A stretch of 64,000 nucleotides of DNA from Udeniomyces pyricola. Lineage: Eukaryota; Basidiomycota; Tremellomycetes; Cystofilobasidiales; Mrakiaceae. Each line of letters opens with the position of its first letter. Positions within the stretch are counted from its first letter, which is position 1. A program made the position numbers and the translations under genes. The stretch is from positions 751,835-815,834 of the forward strand of contig BCIK01000007.1 in assembly GCA_039545295.1 (NCBI GenBank), in the 5' to 3' direction. The notes beneath the pieces were generated by a model. It did not search any database. It saw nothing but the letters and a program-made list of their open reading frames with translations, and was not told the DNA's origin. This document shows positions 1 through 12,809 of the stretch, one piece after another.

Positions 1-22
1 TCGGGTGAAGTGAGTGCTCAAG

Positions 23-27
<5 letters not shown>

Positions 28-61
<34 letters not shown>

Positions 62-99
62 AGAAGAAGAAGAAGAAATGGAAAGAAGGGGGGGGGGGG
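28..99. repeat. A-run, GAA repeat and G-run
   Basis: About 30 consecutive A residues are followed by several GAA units and then a 12-nt G run at 88-99. It is simple-sequence DNA without coding potential and probably length-polymorphic. Confidence 0.9.
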
Positions 100-276
100 A
101 GGTTGTTGAGGGGAAGGGTTTTAGGGGAAGACTATCGTGTGTTGGTATTGTATGTCTAGAATTAAAATTCTGATATTTCCCCTTTCTTCTTCGCTCTCCC
201 CCCCCTCCCTTTCCAATACCTCATCTTTTCTTCCCTCATTTTCCAATCCAAGCTCTCTTTCCACCCTACGTCTCTC

Positions 277-393
277 ATGCCGTCAGATCCCAGATTCCCA
301 TCGACGACCGGGGCCGGGCGGGAACTCCAGTACAAGTTGACCGAGACCAGCGTCCGGGTGTTCCCGAAAGGCACAGGCGAAGGGTTCCTATAA
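277..393 (+). CDS. Possible 38-residue small ORF
   Basis: An ATG-initiated frame ending in TAA encodes a hydrophilic peptide that starts MPSDPRFPSTTGAG and ends KGTGEGFL. A CT-rich stretch precedes the ATG, as is common before starts in this window, but there is no domain or visible homologue and the frame is short enough to occur by chance. It could also be an exon of a longer spliced gene. Confidence 0.15.
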   Translation: MPSDPRFPSTTGAGRELQYKLTETSVRVFPKGTGEGFL

Positions 394-802
394 CTCTCAT
401 CTCATCATTTTGTATATATATATATTGCTTTTTTTTTTGGTTCTCACTATATAGGTGAATCGAATCTGAGACCCTCTTTACAGACTGAGCGCGTGAAAAA
501 AGCATACCTTGATATGACCGTCGATCTCGATTCTTCTGGCCAGATTGACTCGATTTGAAATCTTCTTCAGAATGATGGACGTTTGTCCATCCACGATACG
601 TTCGAGCTCGTAGATAAATCCACTCGGTCGATCTTAGTGATCACGACTCATGATCAGTCAGCAAGGGGAGTGGACATAGACATGAGAATAAAGCCAGGCT
701 GTTGTGTCATAGGCCAATCTCCCTTCTCGCGCGTCCTCCTGTGCGCTTTCCTCACATAGACTTCACATACAACTATCCTTCCTCTCCAGAAAAAAATGGA
801 CA

Positions 803-3800
803 TCACCATCGTGTTCCAGAAGGTCCTGCGACCGGTTGGTCGTCATGGAGTAACCGTCCTTGCGACGTTGACCCCATCACTTCACTACCCGTGTCTTCCG
901 CCTGATCCATCTCCGATAGACGTTCTCTTGCTGCCTGTGTCGTCTTCCAAGCCGCTCGCATCCTGTCATCCTCCTCCTCAATCTCAATCTCCAACATTCC
1001 GCTATACGTCTCCTGGTCACCCTCCGGTGGTTCCCATCCAGCCGCCGACCTTTCCGCCTCGGTATCCTCTTCTTCGCCTATCCATCTCAAGTGACTCTCC
1101 GGGAACAACAACGCGGCCAAGTCGGCCGAACGTTCCACAAAGTCCCGACCGACCGACTTGCGCTTTTTCGTCGACTTTGAGGGCCAGAGACTTTTAGATC
1201 GGACTTCGTTGACACCGCCGCCGTTGTTGTCTTCGGAAGGGCGTGTCGCATGGGTCGACAACAGACCGGGTGGGTCCGAGGCTCGATAGATCGAGAGCCC
1301 TTTAGAAACTGAAGAGTTATGAGTGCACCATGTTGACGCGAGGTGGAAGGTTCAAAGAAAGGAACGATGAAATAGGAAAGAATGTCAACATCGTGTCAGG
1401 ATATCTGTCGAGAGAAACCTTTCCTCTCGCGAGAACGTTTCAGGGAACCCATTTGAAACGGAAGATCGGGTCAAAGCTGCGACGTACGTTGAAGCCGGAC
1501 AATATTCTCGTCCATGGTATCGCTCGTTGAGAAGCAAAACACCGTGGTCGCTTGTTTCTGAGAGATTCGATCAACCCGCCCTATAGCCTGTCCGAACAGG
1601 TGCGTAAAACGAAGGGTGATGCGTTGATCAATTGACAAAAATAAAAACATATGGAGCTGGCGAGCAAAGGCGAACCAAGGAAGGATTGGCGCAAGAAGCA
1701 AAAAGCGACGTACTTGTAGCTCGAAAGACGGGGATACAGTAGGCTCACAAAGAAGGACGTATTTGGCGGCTAGACAGCAGAAAAATAGCAGATCGATGTA
1801 GTCCATGAAGAACCGCACGTAGAAGAAACACGGGATTGGATTGTTATTACTGAACGGCTCAATATCCGCCTTCAACCCATTCCGATACACCCCTGATAAA
1901 GCAGGCTTCCAGTTTAACGATACACTTATTTCCTTACCTGTCAAAGTCAATCCTGCCGCTTCCCTCTCAGCCTTGAGCAAGAAACATGCAATGTTGGGGT
2001 CTGCCGAGAATCGGCGAGCGCCCGTTCGGTCCAACCCGCCCGAGACGAAGGAGATACCGTTGGAGGTGAGCGCCCGTTCGAGAATCGTGAGAGTATCGGA
2101 AAAGGCGGAAAATAGCACGGCTGAATCATGGGAAGAAGATCAAGATACGCCAGAGGCAAGATGGACAAAATAACCTGAGTAAGCAAAGACCTGGATCGGA
2201 GCTGAACCCACCAACAGCCGTCTATTTACCCTTGCAGCCGGGATCCGTTGATCTCAGGTGGAGAAGTGTTTTGACCACCATGCTGATCTATGAGCAGCTG
2301 GAATCATCAGTAACAGGCCTGGTTACATCGAGATATCAACCATCGATCGATGTTATAGCATACCTTGGATCCCCAAGAACCAAACAATGGCTTTGCGCTA
2401 ATCTCTCGACGAGTCTCGATGGAGGGAAGATTGATGATCCTCTGGAAAGAGTTGGTTGTTGTCGCTTTCTTCTTGCCCTTATCCACCAGGGGCTGTTCCC
2501 TGGCGCTGCCGTTGACCTCGGAGGTACCACTGGTTGGCAGAGGAACCGATTCCATGGCATCAGACGATTGGCTTTGGAGGGTTGTTGCGCCCTGGGCCGA
2601 CTGGGTCGCGACCTCTCGAGGTGTCAACTGGACGCGGTGAACTTCTTGTTGTTTGACTAGTATGACCGTGAGGATGATGATATATCAGTGGCCTGTGTAT
2701 GTCGGGTCTTCTTGAATCATATCTTTGTCAAACGTTGGGTACTTACTGGGTTTGCGGCAAACAGGACAAAGCACATTTGGTCGAATTCTCACAGTGTTCC
2801 AGCAATCAAGACCTGTAGTATTCAGCCAGCCAAGTGTCAGCGACGGAAGCGTTGGAAAACGGATGACGGAGCGTTCATGACCAACATATCAGATGCGAGC
2901 AGTCGAAAAGGATGGCCTTTGAAATGTCGTCGCGGCAAATGACTGATCACAAAAACCCACGCCTGAATCAGCACTGCAAGATCGGTTGAAGACCAAAGGC
3001 ACTTGGCAGAGGGGACGATGCAATTACCACATTCCCTATCTTCATCGCTGGCATCCTCGAATAGCTGGGAATTTGTCATGAACCGGACCTTGCTTTGGGC
3101 CGCAACAAGATTGGCGGCGAGAGTTTCTTGATTCTCTGACAAATCGAGAGAAAAAACCGTGACTCATCAGAACCCAACATGAAGAGCATCGCAAACAAAG
3201 CGTAATATCACGAAGAGGAACGAACTTTTGGAGGCTTGCATCTTACGAAGAAGGTCGTCAGGGTTGTCGTACGGGACCTCGCTCACGTCGTCACTGATCT
3301 TCTGCAGTTGGGCAAAGAATTTGACGCGCTCGTTGAAGCTTTCTCGGAGTACGACTGTGAAATGACCACGAAACGATGAAGGCGAGTCAGTTCGTTTGTA
3401 CACAACATGAACTATGAAACGCATATGAACAAGACCGTCTGACCTAGTTCATCGTCGAGCTTCTTTCTACACAAGATGCAGAAATTCGTCAACAAAATGG
3501 TTATCAGTGAATGACGCGGTAGAAGCTGGCTGTCCACACAGACTCAGGAGGAGACGAACAAGGTAGCCAACTGGTCATCCATGACCTTTCGCATCCGGGC
3601 AGACTCTCGCCTGGCCAGCAATGCGTCGTCGACTATAACAGAGGGACCGATCAAGAAGAAAAACAAGCGTCAAGCAAGCAAGACAGTACATCAGCTTTGG
3701 ACCATCTAATTAAAGATCATGCGTGACCACCAAACTCACCGGAACCCTTGTGCAGCCACCCTTCAAACTCAAACAGGCACGCTTTCAGGCACTGCCTCTC

Positions 3801-6800
3801 GCCGACCTTGCCCTTGTCCTTCTGACTGACTTCCATGGAATTGAGACGAAATTGTTGACGAGTATTTCGCAGCTGAGCTTGGAGGCCATCAACATCTTGA
3901 TGTTGGACTAGACCAAGACCAATGCCGACTTCTTGCGCTTGCCCAGCTCGTTGAGTTCCTCGCTGTCACACAGAGGATTGCGAAACATATATATTAGGGT
4001 TTCTCTGCCGAGATATGCAACTCGTAACTTGTCTATATGAATAGTTTGACGCACCTGCTTGATGCGTTTCTCATTGAGTTCGGCAAGCTGGGTGCGATTC
4101 TCTGCGATGGACGTTCAAGTCGGGAAGTAATACATCGCCACATGTCGTCAGATACCTAGAGGAACGCTGCATCTTAGATGCGTTGGTATGTAGGGCCAAA
4201 ATTTACGTGTGAGAACCTCGCGTCGATCGGCGATGGCGTTGACATATGCTTCGAGGTAAGTTTCGACCTCACTCTGCTGTTCAAGAGCTGTATAGAGGCA
4301 CATCGGATCAGCATGAAGCAGGAGTTATTAAGCCAGTTCATTCGATGAGATGGTGACTAAGACTGACCTTGGGCGTACTCATCCCCGTCTGCACTCTTCT
4401 CCTTCGAGCCTAAAGGCGTCGAAAGCAAAGCAAATACCTTCTTTCTCCAATCCCAAATGAGTTGGTGGTTCCCATTGAGCAGACTGATGACTTCGTCCGA
4501 CTTGTCGCATAGCTCGCGTATCTGATCGCCGCTACCCCTGAGAGGAAGAGCAAAGACAAAATGAGTTTATATGTATATATATAATGAGACTGCGGCACTT
4601 TTGTTCAAGGCTTTGACTTGTGTTGAGGCAAGCTGATCAAAACACGCACTCTTCGCAGCGAGCAATCTGGAGGTCGCTTTGACGAACAAGCTCCTTATCC
4701 AGCTTCTGGTTCATCCTAGACGAGGAAGAAAGCCCGAGAGACAAGTGATGGGTCAATCGTCTCCTCAGAGTAAGAGCAACCTGTGTGACCTTAACGTCAC
4801 TCACTGCGCAATGGCTCTGTTGGCCGTCTTCTCCGGTTCTTGCAGCAACATCCGTCGAATCGCTTCTGCTTGTGCATAAGAAGCCTCCTCGCGTACTTTG
4901 TCCTCGTGAACATACCAGTAATCCTGGAGGGGGCGAGGACAACAATCGAGAATGACTTAGCTTACGTGTGACCCAGGTCCAGAAGCCACGCTGTGAGAGT
5001 CGGGCCAGGGGACGCGGTACAGCATGTATACTTACACCGAGAAAGAATACTGCCCGATGTTGTAGTTCGTAGAAATCCCTCATCAGGTTTGATAACTGCC
5101 CTTTCAGCGAGGCTCTCTCTCGACCTGCGACGCTGTTGTCACGGTCGTCCCCACCGTCGGCCGAAGAGGCGGAAAGGGCTCGCTCCTTTCCTTTGCCCTT
5201 CGAATCAGACTTTTCGGCCATTAATTGAGCTGGAGTTTGAGAAGCAGTGATCCCCTCGAGTCGGGCTTGCACACCGGCGATGGCTTCCTCGCAGTCCCGG
5301 ACCACGCCATTCAGTATCTAGGCACTCATTGACGGGATGAATTGATGACGCGATGAGGTTAGCTCGCGAGATCGCGAAATTACAGGTTGACAGATGGAAA
5401 AAACAGACGAATGCACCTCAAGATCAGTGGACTGCACTTGGTTGACGTCGCTGTAAAAAGACGCAAATTTGGCGATGGTGGGCCTAAGGGCAGGGTCGAT
5501 ATTCTGATTCTCTTGCAAACCGGCGGCTTTCTGGAGGTAGATCGCGACTGCGCAGACGGTCAATTTAGTAAAGAGATGACTGTGAGCCACAAACAAGAAT
5601 CACGAGCGAGAGAAGCAGATTTAAGAGCATACAAGTTGTCCGAGCCCTAAACTGGTGTCGGTCAGGAAGATGGAAAGTCAGGTTCAGTCAACAAGGCCTG
5701 CACATGAATACACCAGACTCAACACGCAAAGACACGTACCGATTGAAACATGTAGGCATCTATCTCTGACTTCTTCTTGAGAATCATTTTGTTCAAGACT
5801 TCGGAGTGGTCCAGTAGTTCGCCGGCCTCGCCTCCAAGATCAAGACGAGCTCTGGCCGGATGGATGTCCCCTCGGTGTCGGGCTGGTCCTCGAGCTAGCA
5901 TGCCGACTTGCGGATGGGTTGCGATTTGTCGAAGGTTGTGTATCCAGTACCGAGCTTTCTGGAGGTCGAGGAGCTGGAAGCCATTACCGTCGGCATCGAA
6001 TCCCAAGTCCGCAAAGGCACGCTCAAGGGTATCCTAACACCATTAGTGAAGTAAATTAGTCAGAACAGATGAGTCTCACCTGATCTTCCCACGAACAATG
6101 TCAGCTGTATATTGGAATATGGTTTCACCTGATAGTAAGTCGTTTCGATCGGCGTCAAGGCGACGGGAAATACGACGCGAGTCTGAGGAGGGATCTGTGT
6201 AGACGAGTGCACCACAAGTCAGACCTGCGCAATTTACAAGACGGTAGGTCGGGTACTATACGCCGACTTACTGTGAGCTCATGAGCAACTTGGAGTTTAG
6301 TTGTTCGTGTAGCAAGGTAAGAGAAAAGTAATGCGAATCGAGATGCAAATGCTGGCGAAAGAAGCCTGTTCCACAATTTTGTATTCTCCGAGAGGACGGG
6401 CACGCGCAGGAATCTGATCACGTAGGATCAAGTGATATCAGTAATGGTTCGACAGATGTGGAACAAGATAGCGAGTAGAGCAGTATCTACTTGAGCGCTT
6501 GCTGAAGATCCTTGGTGGATCTCGCAGCGGGGGTTCCTGAAACGGCATGTGAATAGCGGCGAGGGATGAGACCGACCATGTCCCTGATATCGAGAGCAAG
6601 TAGGTTAAAATCCTCAGCCCAAAAGCTTTTCTCAGCCACTGACACAGCATGGAACATGGGACTCACGCTGCCTTGCCGTCGCCTTGCATTTGAACCTGGA
6701 CGTTTGAAGGCGTACAAATGAATGTCATGCCCGGGGTGAGACTCTAGACCAAGGACAACAGCGATTGGCACTAGATAGACAAAGAAAAGACCGAACAACA

Positions 6801-9784
6801 CACCTCGTCCATCACAACCCGCTCCCATTCGAGCATCACGAGAGGAGACCGTGGCTTGAGTTCATCATGATAATCCACTGTAGATCGTCGGGGTCGACCA
6901 CGTCCCTTCTTAGCGACATCAAAGTCATTTTGCAGCGTGCTGCCATCCAGAAGATAGACAAGTCAGTTCGTATCTAAGGTATCAGTGGAAAAGTGGGAAA
7001 GCGAAGAAAGGGTGGCCATAGAATGTGCTTTGGTGCACATACGTGTACGTGGTTATCACAACATCGTAGCGTCGTGCGTCCATGAAATCCCAAAATTTGG
7101 TTTCTCCTACCCGCATGCCGTCGACGTCGTCCGCAATTTTTTTCTGTTGGTCAGAGTTGTCTGAAGGCCCCGGGGAGATCGAGTTGTGCTCGAAGCCGTA
7201 ACGACGGTTGACATTTATCTTGCCAGGCTGACGGACGAGGATGCCAGAAGCCTAGCATCAGCTGCTTCCGGATTAAACAGCTACAAGTATCCTGATGTGA
7301 CTGTTCGAGAACCTACCACTACAGCTCCGGCTGATGCTCGAAAAGGTAGTCTCTTGTAGCCTTCGTATACGAAGACCTAAAGAAGAAGGCGCTGGCTGAT
7401 CAATGACATGCTGCAGAGTCCGATAGGTTGGAGCGATCGATAGCAATGCTCACGTTTAGAGAAGGAGCATGTGTCTTGATCTCATCATGCCATCTACAGG
7501 AGTGATAGGCAGAAAAATTTCGGAAGAGGGATCAGTCAGACTAGTAAGGAAATGTCGAATGATGTGTCACTATCAACTTACTGTTGCTGTTAGCGTTATG
7601 GATGTCAAAGAAAAGGGAAACGACAGGTCGTGTGAGATAGCCAACAAACTGATATCGCGATTCGATTGCACATGGAGGAGTCATGACTCACGACAAGAGT
7701 AGGTGGGGCGACAATCAATGTAGCATTACAACGGCGGTAGTGAACCTCAAGCGATTCGTTGAACATGATATCGCCGAGATATTGAATCTCTGAAATCTTG
7801 GGAGCAAGCAATATGAGGGAGATGATTTCCAACGTCTTGCCCAGGCCTACGATCGATCAATAGCAGTGGTCAATGTGGTCCAATTGTGAATCAAAGAGAT
7901 GAAGACCAAATAGACGCACCCATCTCCTCGCAAAGCATACCGCCCTTGATTCTTCTCAAATCGATATCGTATGGATCCCGATTGATTTCAGACTCTTCGC
8001 CTACCAGACCTCCCGTCAGTCGATTCCACCACACTACCGTTGCTCGTTTATCAACCAAAGCCCAACCAGTCTCAACCACACGACCAAGTGGGGGCGCCTC
8101 GATCAGCGGCAGATGCACCTTCTCCCACCATACTTCTAGGCCTCTGTCTTTGTAAGTTTCGTCAGGTTCTTTCTCTGTAACACTATAGGCAGTGATCTTG
8201 GCCCCTTCCCGTCCAAGCAAAAACCGGACACTCCGTCGTTGGAAACCAAGGAGCGTCGGCTCCAAGAGAAGACTCTGGACAGCTTCGTCAGCCTCTCCTT
8301 CTTCAAAAGGAGCAGCTGGCAGGAGACTTTCGTAAAAGAAGGGGAGTGTTGTTTGGCGACCATGTCTGGCGTATGGCGCAGGATCGGCGAGAGGCGGTAA
8401 CAAGGTGGTAAAGAGCAGGCGTTGACAATCAAGGAGCTCAACAGGGCAAGGGTTTGCGGTCGAAAGAGAAGACATGGGGAGATAAACCCGAAGGTTGAGC
8501 AAAATTTCGAAGGGCAGAAAAGTCGAAGATCGAGATATTGTCGGTCTAAGTTGAAGGGTCGCTGCAACATGCACCCGGGAGGCAGAGGAGGCAGATAGCA
8601 TGGTGACAGCGTTAAACCATGACCTCTCGTCCTGAGAAAGCCGAAAGAAATGAAGTAAACAGGATCAGATACGTCGACCGAAGATTGCAGAAATCTGGAC
8701 CACCAGATGGATGGGGACAAAAGGAGCGTAGTGGGTGCCTGAATGCCAAATGTGCACTGACCCATCGTTGAACGTTGAAGTTGCTGTCATCGACTCTCGA
8801 AGCAAGCTGCGAACCGTCCAATTCATCGCACTGCAGGACAGTCTGCTCCCTGACCTGGTCTTGTACTTGCTTGCCCTTGGCATAGGTGATGCGAGTCAAG
8901 GTAATGATCGGCCCCCCTCGACCATCGATGCTCGGGTACAGATAAACGTTTCCAAGGTCAAGCAGTCCAACATTCGTGCGGGCATCATCCTGCTCGGAAT
9001 TTTCCTCGTCTTGTTCTGGATAATGACCAGGGAAGAGGATGGCCAAGAGATCGTCACGATCGGCCTGGGATTGGATGAGACGTTGATGAGCGAGTTTGTG
9101 TTCCGGAGTGACGCGCAAGCGGCGATCGGGAACTGAATGCCGAGCCACATGGGACGGTCTAGTAGGTAAGAATGTGAACGTGTGAGCGAAGAGAGGAAGA
9201 CGGCTAGTCTTCGGGTGTGACGATGAGTTATGCGATATGGCGTTCAGTGGATGATGCTCCGTGGGGAAGGGCAGGGTCGACGCGCAGCCTGCGGGAGACA
9301 ATTCTGGTTCAAGCTTGATTCGCTTGGGTGGTTGGGCCGGCAAGGCAGATACATGCTCCGAGCACTCTGAAGAGGCCGCGAGCACTCGAACTCCTTCGGC
9401 TTGGCCCAGGGGAATGCAGGCAGGAGCAGGCGAAGCTCCTTCGCTTCCGTCCTTGCGCTTGAGCGACCTGAAGTGAAGTTGATGAGCGTCTTGAGCGACT
9501 GAGGTATTGAGCGCGTCGCCGTTGCCGATTGGTAAGCGATCGGGAATAGCTTGTGCATCGGATTTAGACGCGAGGGCAAGACGGACGAGCCGTTTGAGCT
9601 GGGTGAACTGGATGAAGGGAGGCTTGTGATTGAGGTCTAGAGGATTCTTGATGGGAGCGGTGTTGAGGTCGGGGGGAAGGACTTGGGTGTGTGAGGAAGC
9701 GGTGTGAGGGGCGTTGAAGGGCGGCTGCATGCCAGTCGGGAAACTGGCGGTCATGTTTCTGGAGGAGTGGTGAAGGTTGGCCAT
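803..9784 (-). CDS. IRC20: SNF2-family ATPase / RING E3 ubiquitin ligase, Irc20/SHPRH type
   Basis: Known family role: DNA-dependent ATPases with an inserted RING finger that ubiquitinate nuclear substrates and act in recombination and damage tolerance. The gene is split by many short introns. In order I see: a Pro/Ser-rich N-terminal exon (9784 to about 8755); the FQRRSVRFLLGREG segment that opens the SNF2 domain; Walker A across an intron near 7840-7940 (EEMG joined to LGKTLEIISLIL); motif Ia (LIVAPPTLV, about 7720); motif II ending VVMDE (about 6800-6830); motif III (LIPRRYSHAVSGTPA, about 6510); a long helical insert; RING-type segments CSHLIC (about 2900) and CPVCRK (about 2750); and the helicase C-lobe with motif VI QAIGRVDRISQKQ near 1560. 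A charged tail of about 150 residues ends at 803. The start is the first ATG of the first long exon. Exact exon edges inside the insert are not resolved. It is divergent from the Rsc9-like gene. Confidence 0.88.
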
Positions 9785-10074
9785 GATGATGACGAGGTAG
9801 GTGATGGAGAGAGTTGACTGAATACCTGTATGCCGCGTCAGTCAATCATGGTTAGCTGTCAGAGAAGGAGGGTGGACGGTGTGAGCAGCCTGGATGAATC
9901 ATGATGGATCCATGATGGATCTGGATGCATCATCGATTCTGATAAGTTACATAGCAATGAATTAAGACGCGTCGTCGTCGCCTCATTCCATCATCCCCAC
10001 CACCACCACCACCACCACACGACGCGTTTCTCTTGATACTCCCTCATCCTCGACCACCCTCGCCCTCATCAGCC
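9785..10074. promoter_or_regulatory. Shared divergent promoter with two ACGCGT boxes
   Basis: Only 290 bp separate the start codons of the Irc20-like gene (minus) and the Rsc9-like gene (plus), so the two probably share control elements. Two ACGCGT hexamers lie at 9967-9972 and 10022-10027, closer to the plus-strand gene; this is the MluI cell-cycle box bound by MBF-type factors in ascomycete yeasts. Two copies of CATGATGGATC lie at about 9899-9920, and a CCA/CAC repeat at about 9997-10018. Function is inferred, since the hexamer also occurs elsewhere in the window. Confidence 0.5.
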
Positions 10075-12465
10075 ATGATCCGTCCACAACCATCCCATCA
10101 TCCCTCACATCACCATCCTTATCAATATCAACTTCACAATCCGCCAAGGGAGCTCTTTTATACTCAGCCAGGGCCCACGAACCGCATGATTCTTTCCCTC
10201 CTCTCGCCCGACCTCGAGTCCGTTGACTGGGCCCTCTCTCAGCTCTCCCGACTTTCCGGTCTCGACCGGTTCGATCTTTCGGCTTGGCCCCAGTCCTTAC
10301 CCGCTCTGTTACGATACCCAACCAAGCTCATCGAATTCTCCTCAAGCTTGCGTGCTGGCCTCAGCGATCATAGTTTCTGGGAGGCCGGTCTCGGCGCGAC
10401 GGTGGCCACGGGGGGAGACAACGACCTGTCTGAGACGCGTCGGCGGGCGACTGAATCGCTTCTGGTTCTTCGCAACGCCGGTGTTGTCAATGATGGCGCC
10501 AACGGACGGTTACTCGGCGAAGGTACCAGGCTGATGATCTTCCTGGAAGGACTGCTGTCCCTCAGAACCGAAGTCCTGCTCGATCATCTCGTCGAACCGT
10601 TACTTCTCGGGCTCGACATCCTTTACAACATCGCCACCTCACCTTCCCATCGGTCCTCGCTGTTACGAAATACCATCTCAAACAGCAGCTCGGCGTTCCC
10701 GACCGTTCTCGTTCCCTTGCTCGAGCACGCCAAAGACACGGCTGTCCTGCTCGCGCTCTTCCGACTCCTCAACGCTCTCACGACACCCATCGACCCTGAG
10801 TCGTCTCTAACCCCTGCACCCGCGCCGACTACCCAGCCAATCGGCTCGGATGACGATGAAGGAGACGAACCCGTCGCGACGGTGGCGGTCGAGACCTCAA
10901 TTCCACCGGTCCTGCCTCTCACGTTCCCCCTCGTGCCGGCCGGATTTCTCGCCAAGTCACTCGTCCTGCTGGCACTTCCTCCTGTCCCGATCAACCAAGC
11001 GCTTCGGACAGCCGCTCTTGACTACCTATATACATACACCACCTACTCTCATCAAGCTGTCACCATCCTCAAACGGCCCGACGTTGGACCCATCTTCCGT
11101 TTGCTCGCCCGTGGCCTGTATGAAGGTTCGACCGAGCAGCGCATCTACCCGCCAATGAACGGGTCGTATCCTTTCGAATGGGACGAACCGCCAACTGAAG
11201 AAGAACTCCAAGAGTTGTTAACGGTGTCCGAGCCAACTCGGTCTCGACGATGGTACGTACGGTCATTTCGATCCTTGATCTTTTCGCTAAGTTCTCTTCT
11301 CTCATATCTGGTTCTGTGACACTTTGGCATGTTTAGGATCGAACGAACCTTTGCTCCGGCCTCTCAGTCTCAGCACGTCTCCCAAGTTGCCTTTTTCACC
11401 GAATATCGTCATGCGTTCACTGCTACTGGGCTCGATGTGGCTGTCCCCCCGACCGTACCTGCCCAAGACCTCATCCGACAGATCTCGGACGTCATCCGAG
11501 GGGCTACCGCTCAGACAATTCCCAACCTCAATGGACCTGGCAAGGCTGGCTATGTAATTCAGGGCGTCACGCGCAAGACCTCCCGTGGTGGTAAGGATGG
11601 CGTCGGTGCGTTAAAGCGGGTTTCATACTCGTTCGTTTCATGGTCTGGTGTCTTTGGAATGTGTTTCTCATTGCTGAAAGACACTCTCGCTCTGGTTACT
11701 TCCTTTTGTAGCCTATCTTTACCGCGAGCGGCCGACAGAACGACCCATCCCAACCGACTCGTATAATCTTGCCTACCAAGGCCTACACTCAACCACGACT
11801 CCTTACGTGCCTCGGACCAACCTTCACGATGAGCGCTTGCCGACACCGACCGGCAACGCTTTTGGAGCTGCCCTCGTTCTCCGTAACCTCTCGCGGGCCA
11901 TCGTCGAGCTCTTGCACAAGCCCGAAGACAACCCTCAAGACAACACGGCCGATACTGAGGCGGGGCTAGATGGTGCGGGTCTGAGAGGAAGAGGGATGGG
12001 CAAGGCTGGTAAAGAGAAGAAGTTGAGGGATGGAGACATGTTTGGATTGCCGATACCCGAAGGGCTGATGATCCTCGGTCAGGGTCAGGGGATTTCTCGC
12101 GGAGGTCAATCTCGTCGACCGACGCCGAGTGACGGCGGGATGGATGTCGACGAGCAACCAGAGGAGCCCGAGGAAATTCATCTGCCCCCAGAAGTTCTCA
12201 CCCAACACGAAGCGGAACGGGCCAAGGGTGCACTCAAGGGCGTGGAGGACCTTGCCCTTGATTGGGCGGTGCGAGGGGATGGGTTGGGGGAATGGATGGG
12301 CGAAGTGAGTTTTATTTCTGTTTGTTGGGCCGTTTACTTCCTCTCGGGTCATATTATGCTGACCGATTTATGCGATTCTCCTACGTTCATCTGCTCGCGT
12401 CTTGATCTTCAATGCCTACTCTCTTCCAGGTGCTGGAGTCAATTGCTCTGATGGAGAGGTCCTGA
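10075..12465 (+). CDS. RSC9: RSC/SWI-SNF chromatin-remodelling subunit, Rsc9-like
   Basis: Predicted subunit of an RSC-type nucleosome-remodelling complex. Four exons are clear, with introns 11253-11336, 11606-11711 and 12305-12429; the last exon is 36 nt and ends at TGA. The N-terminal exon has the helical, armadillo-like pattern of the family (SLLSPDLESVDWALSQLSRL, then ESLLVLRNAGV). After the first junction comes the family signature RRWIERTFAPASQSQ...QVAFFTEYRHAF, followed by GYVIQGVTRK. A glycine/acidic low-complexity stretch precedes the C terminus. I do not see the Cys-rich finger that follows in many fungal Rsc9 proteins, so this copy looks short at the C terminus. The ATG at 10075 is used because the upstream in-frame extension lacks an ATG. 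Confidence 0.72.
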
Positions 12466-12809
12466 CAATATAATGATCAGTGTAATTAGCGGGTTAAGCT
12501 GTGTGTGAGGCAACCTCTATGTATCTATCCTGACGAAGAGGTGAAAAATTCAGGAACAAAGAGCTTTGCAAAAACTCGCTGCGGTCGATCAAGACTTCGA
12601 TGTGAAATGATGAGAGACCGGCCCGGGGTCCGGTGAAGCCAACCCCCAACCCTTGGGACGCGCTCGTGAATCTCAAGAGGACGGATGCCTCTGGCCGTCT
12701 GCTGCCGTTGAACAAAACGTCGACCTGCCCCCCCCGTTCAACAGCTTCACTGGCCTCATCAAATCCTCTTGCCTCATCTAAGCCCATTCGCTTGATCTCT
12801 ATCGATACC
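12466..12809. other. Intergenic region between Rsc9-like and SMP-30-like genes
   Basis: This 344-bp tandem gap must hold the 3' end of the Rsc9-like transcript and the promoter of the lactonase. An in-frame open stretch continues upstream of the chosen start at 12810 but has no ATG. A short C run lies near 12729. No TATA-like element is obvious. Confidence 0.6.

Larger units (their letters stand above)
1..802. other. Window edge and downstream flank of the Irc20-like gene
   Basis: This stretch lies 3' of the minus-strand SNF2/RING gene. It begins with an A-run, a GAA-rich stretch and a G-run (28-99), has a short TA repeat near 413-424, and contains one 38-codon plus-strand open frame described separately. 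I see no recognisable protein domain in any frame. A pyrimidine-rich run followed by AG near 446-455 could be a splice acceptor, so the 3' part of a plus-strand gene cannot be ruled out. Confidence 0.4.
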
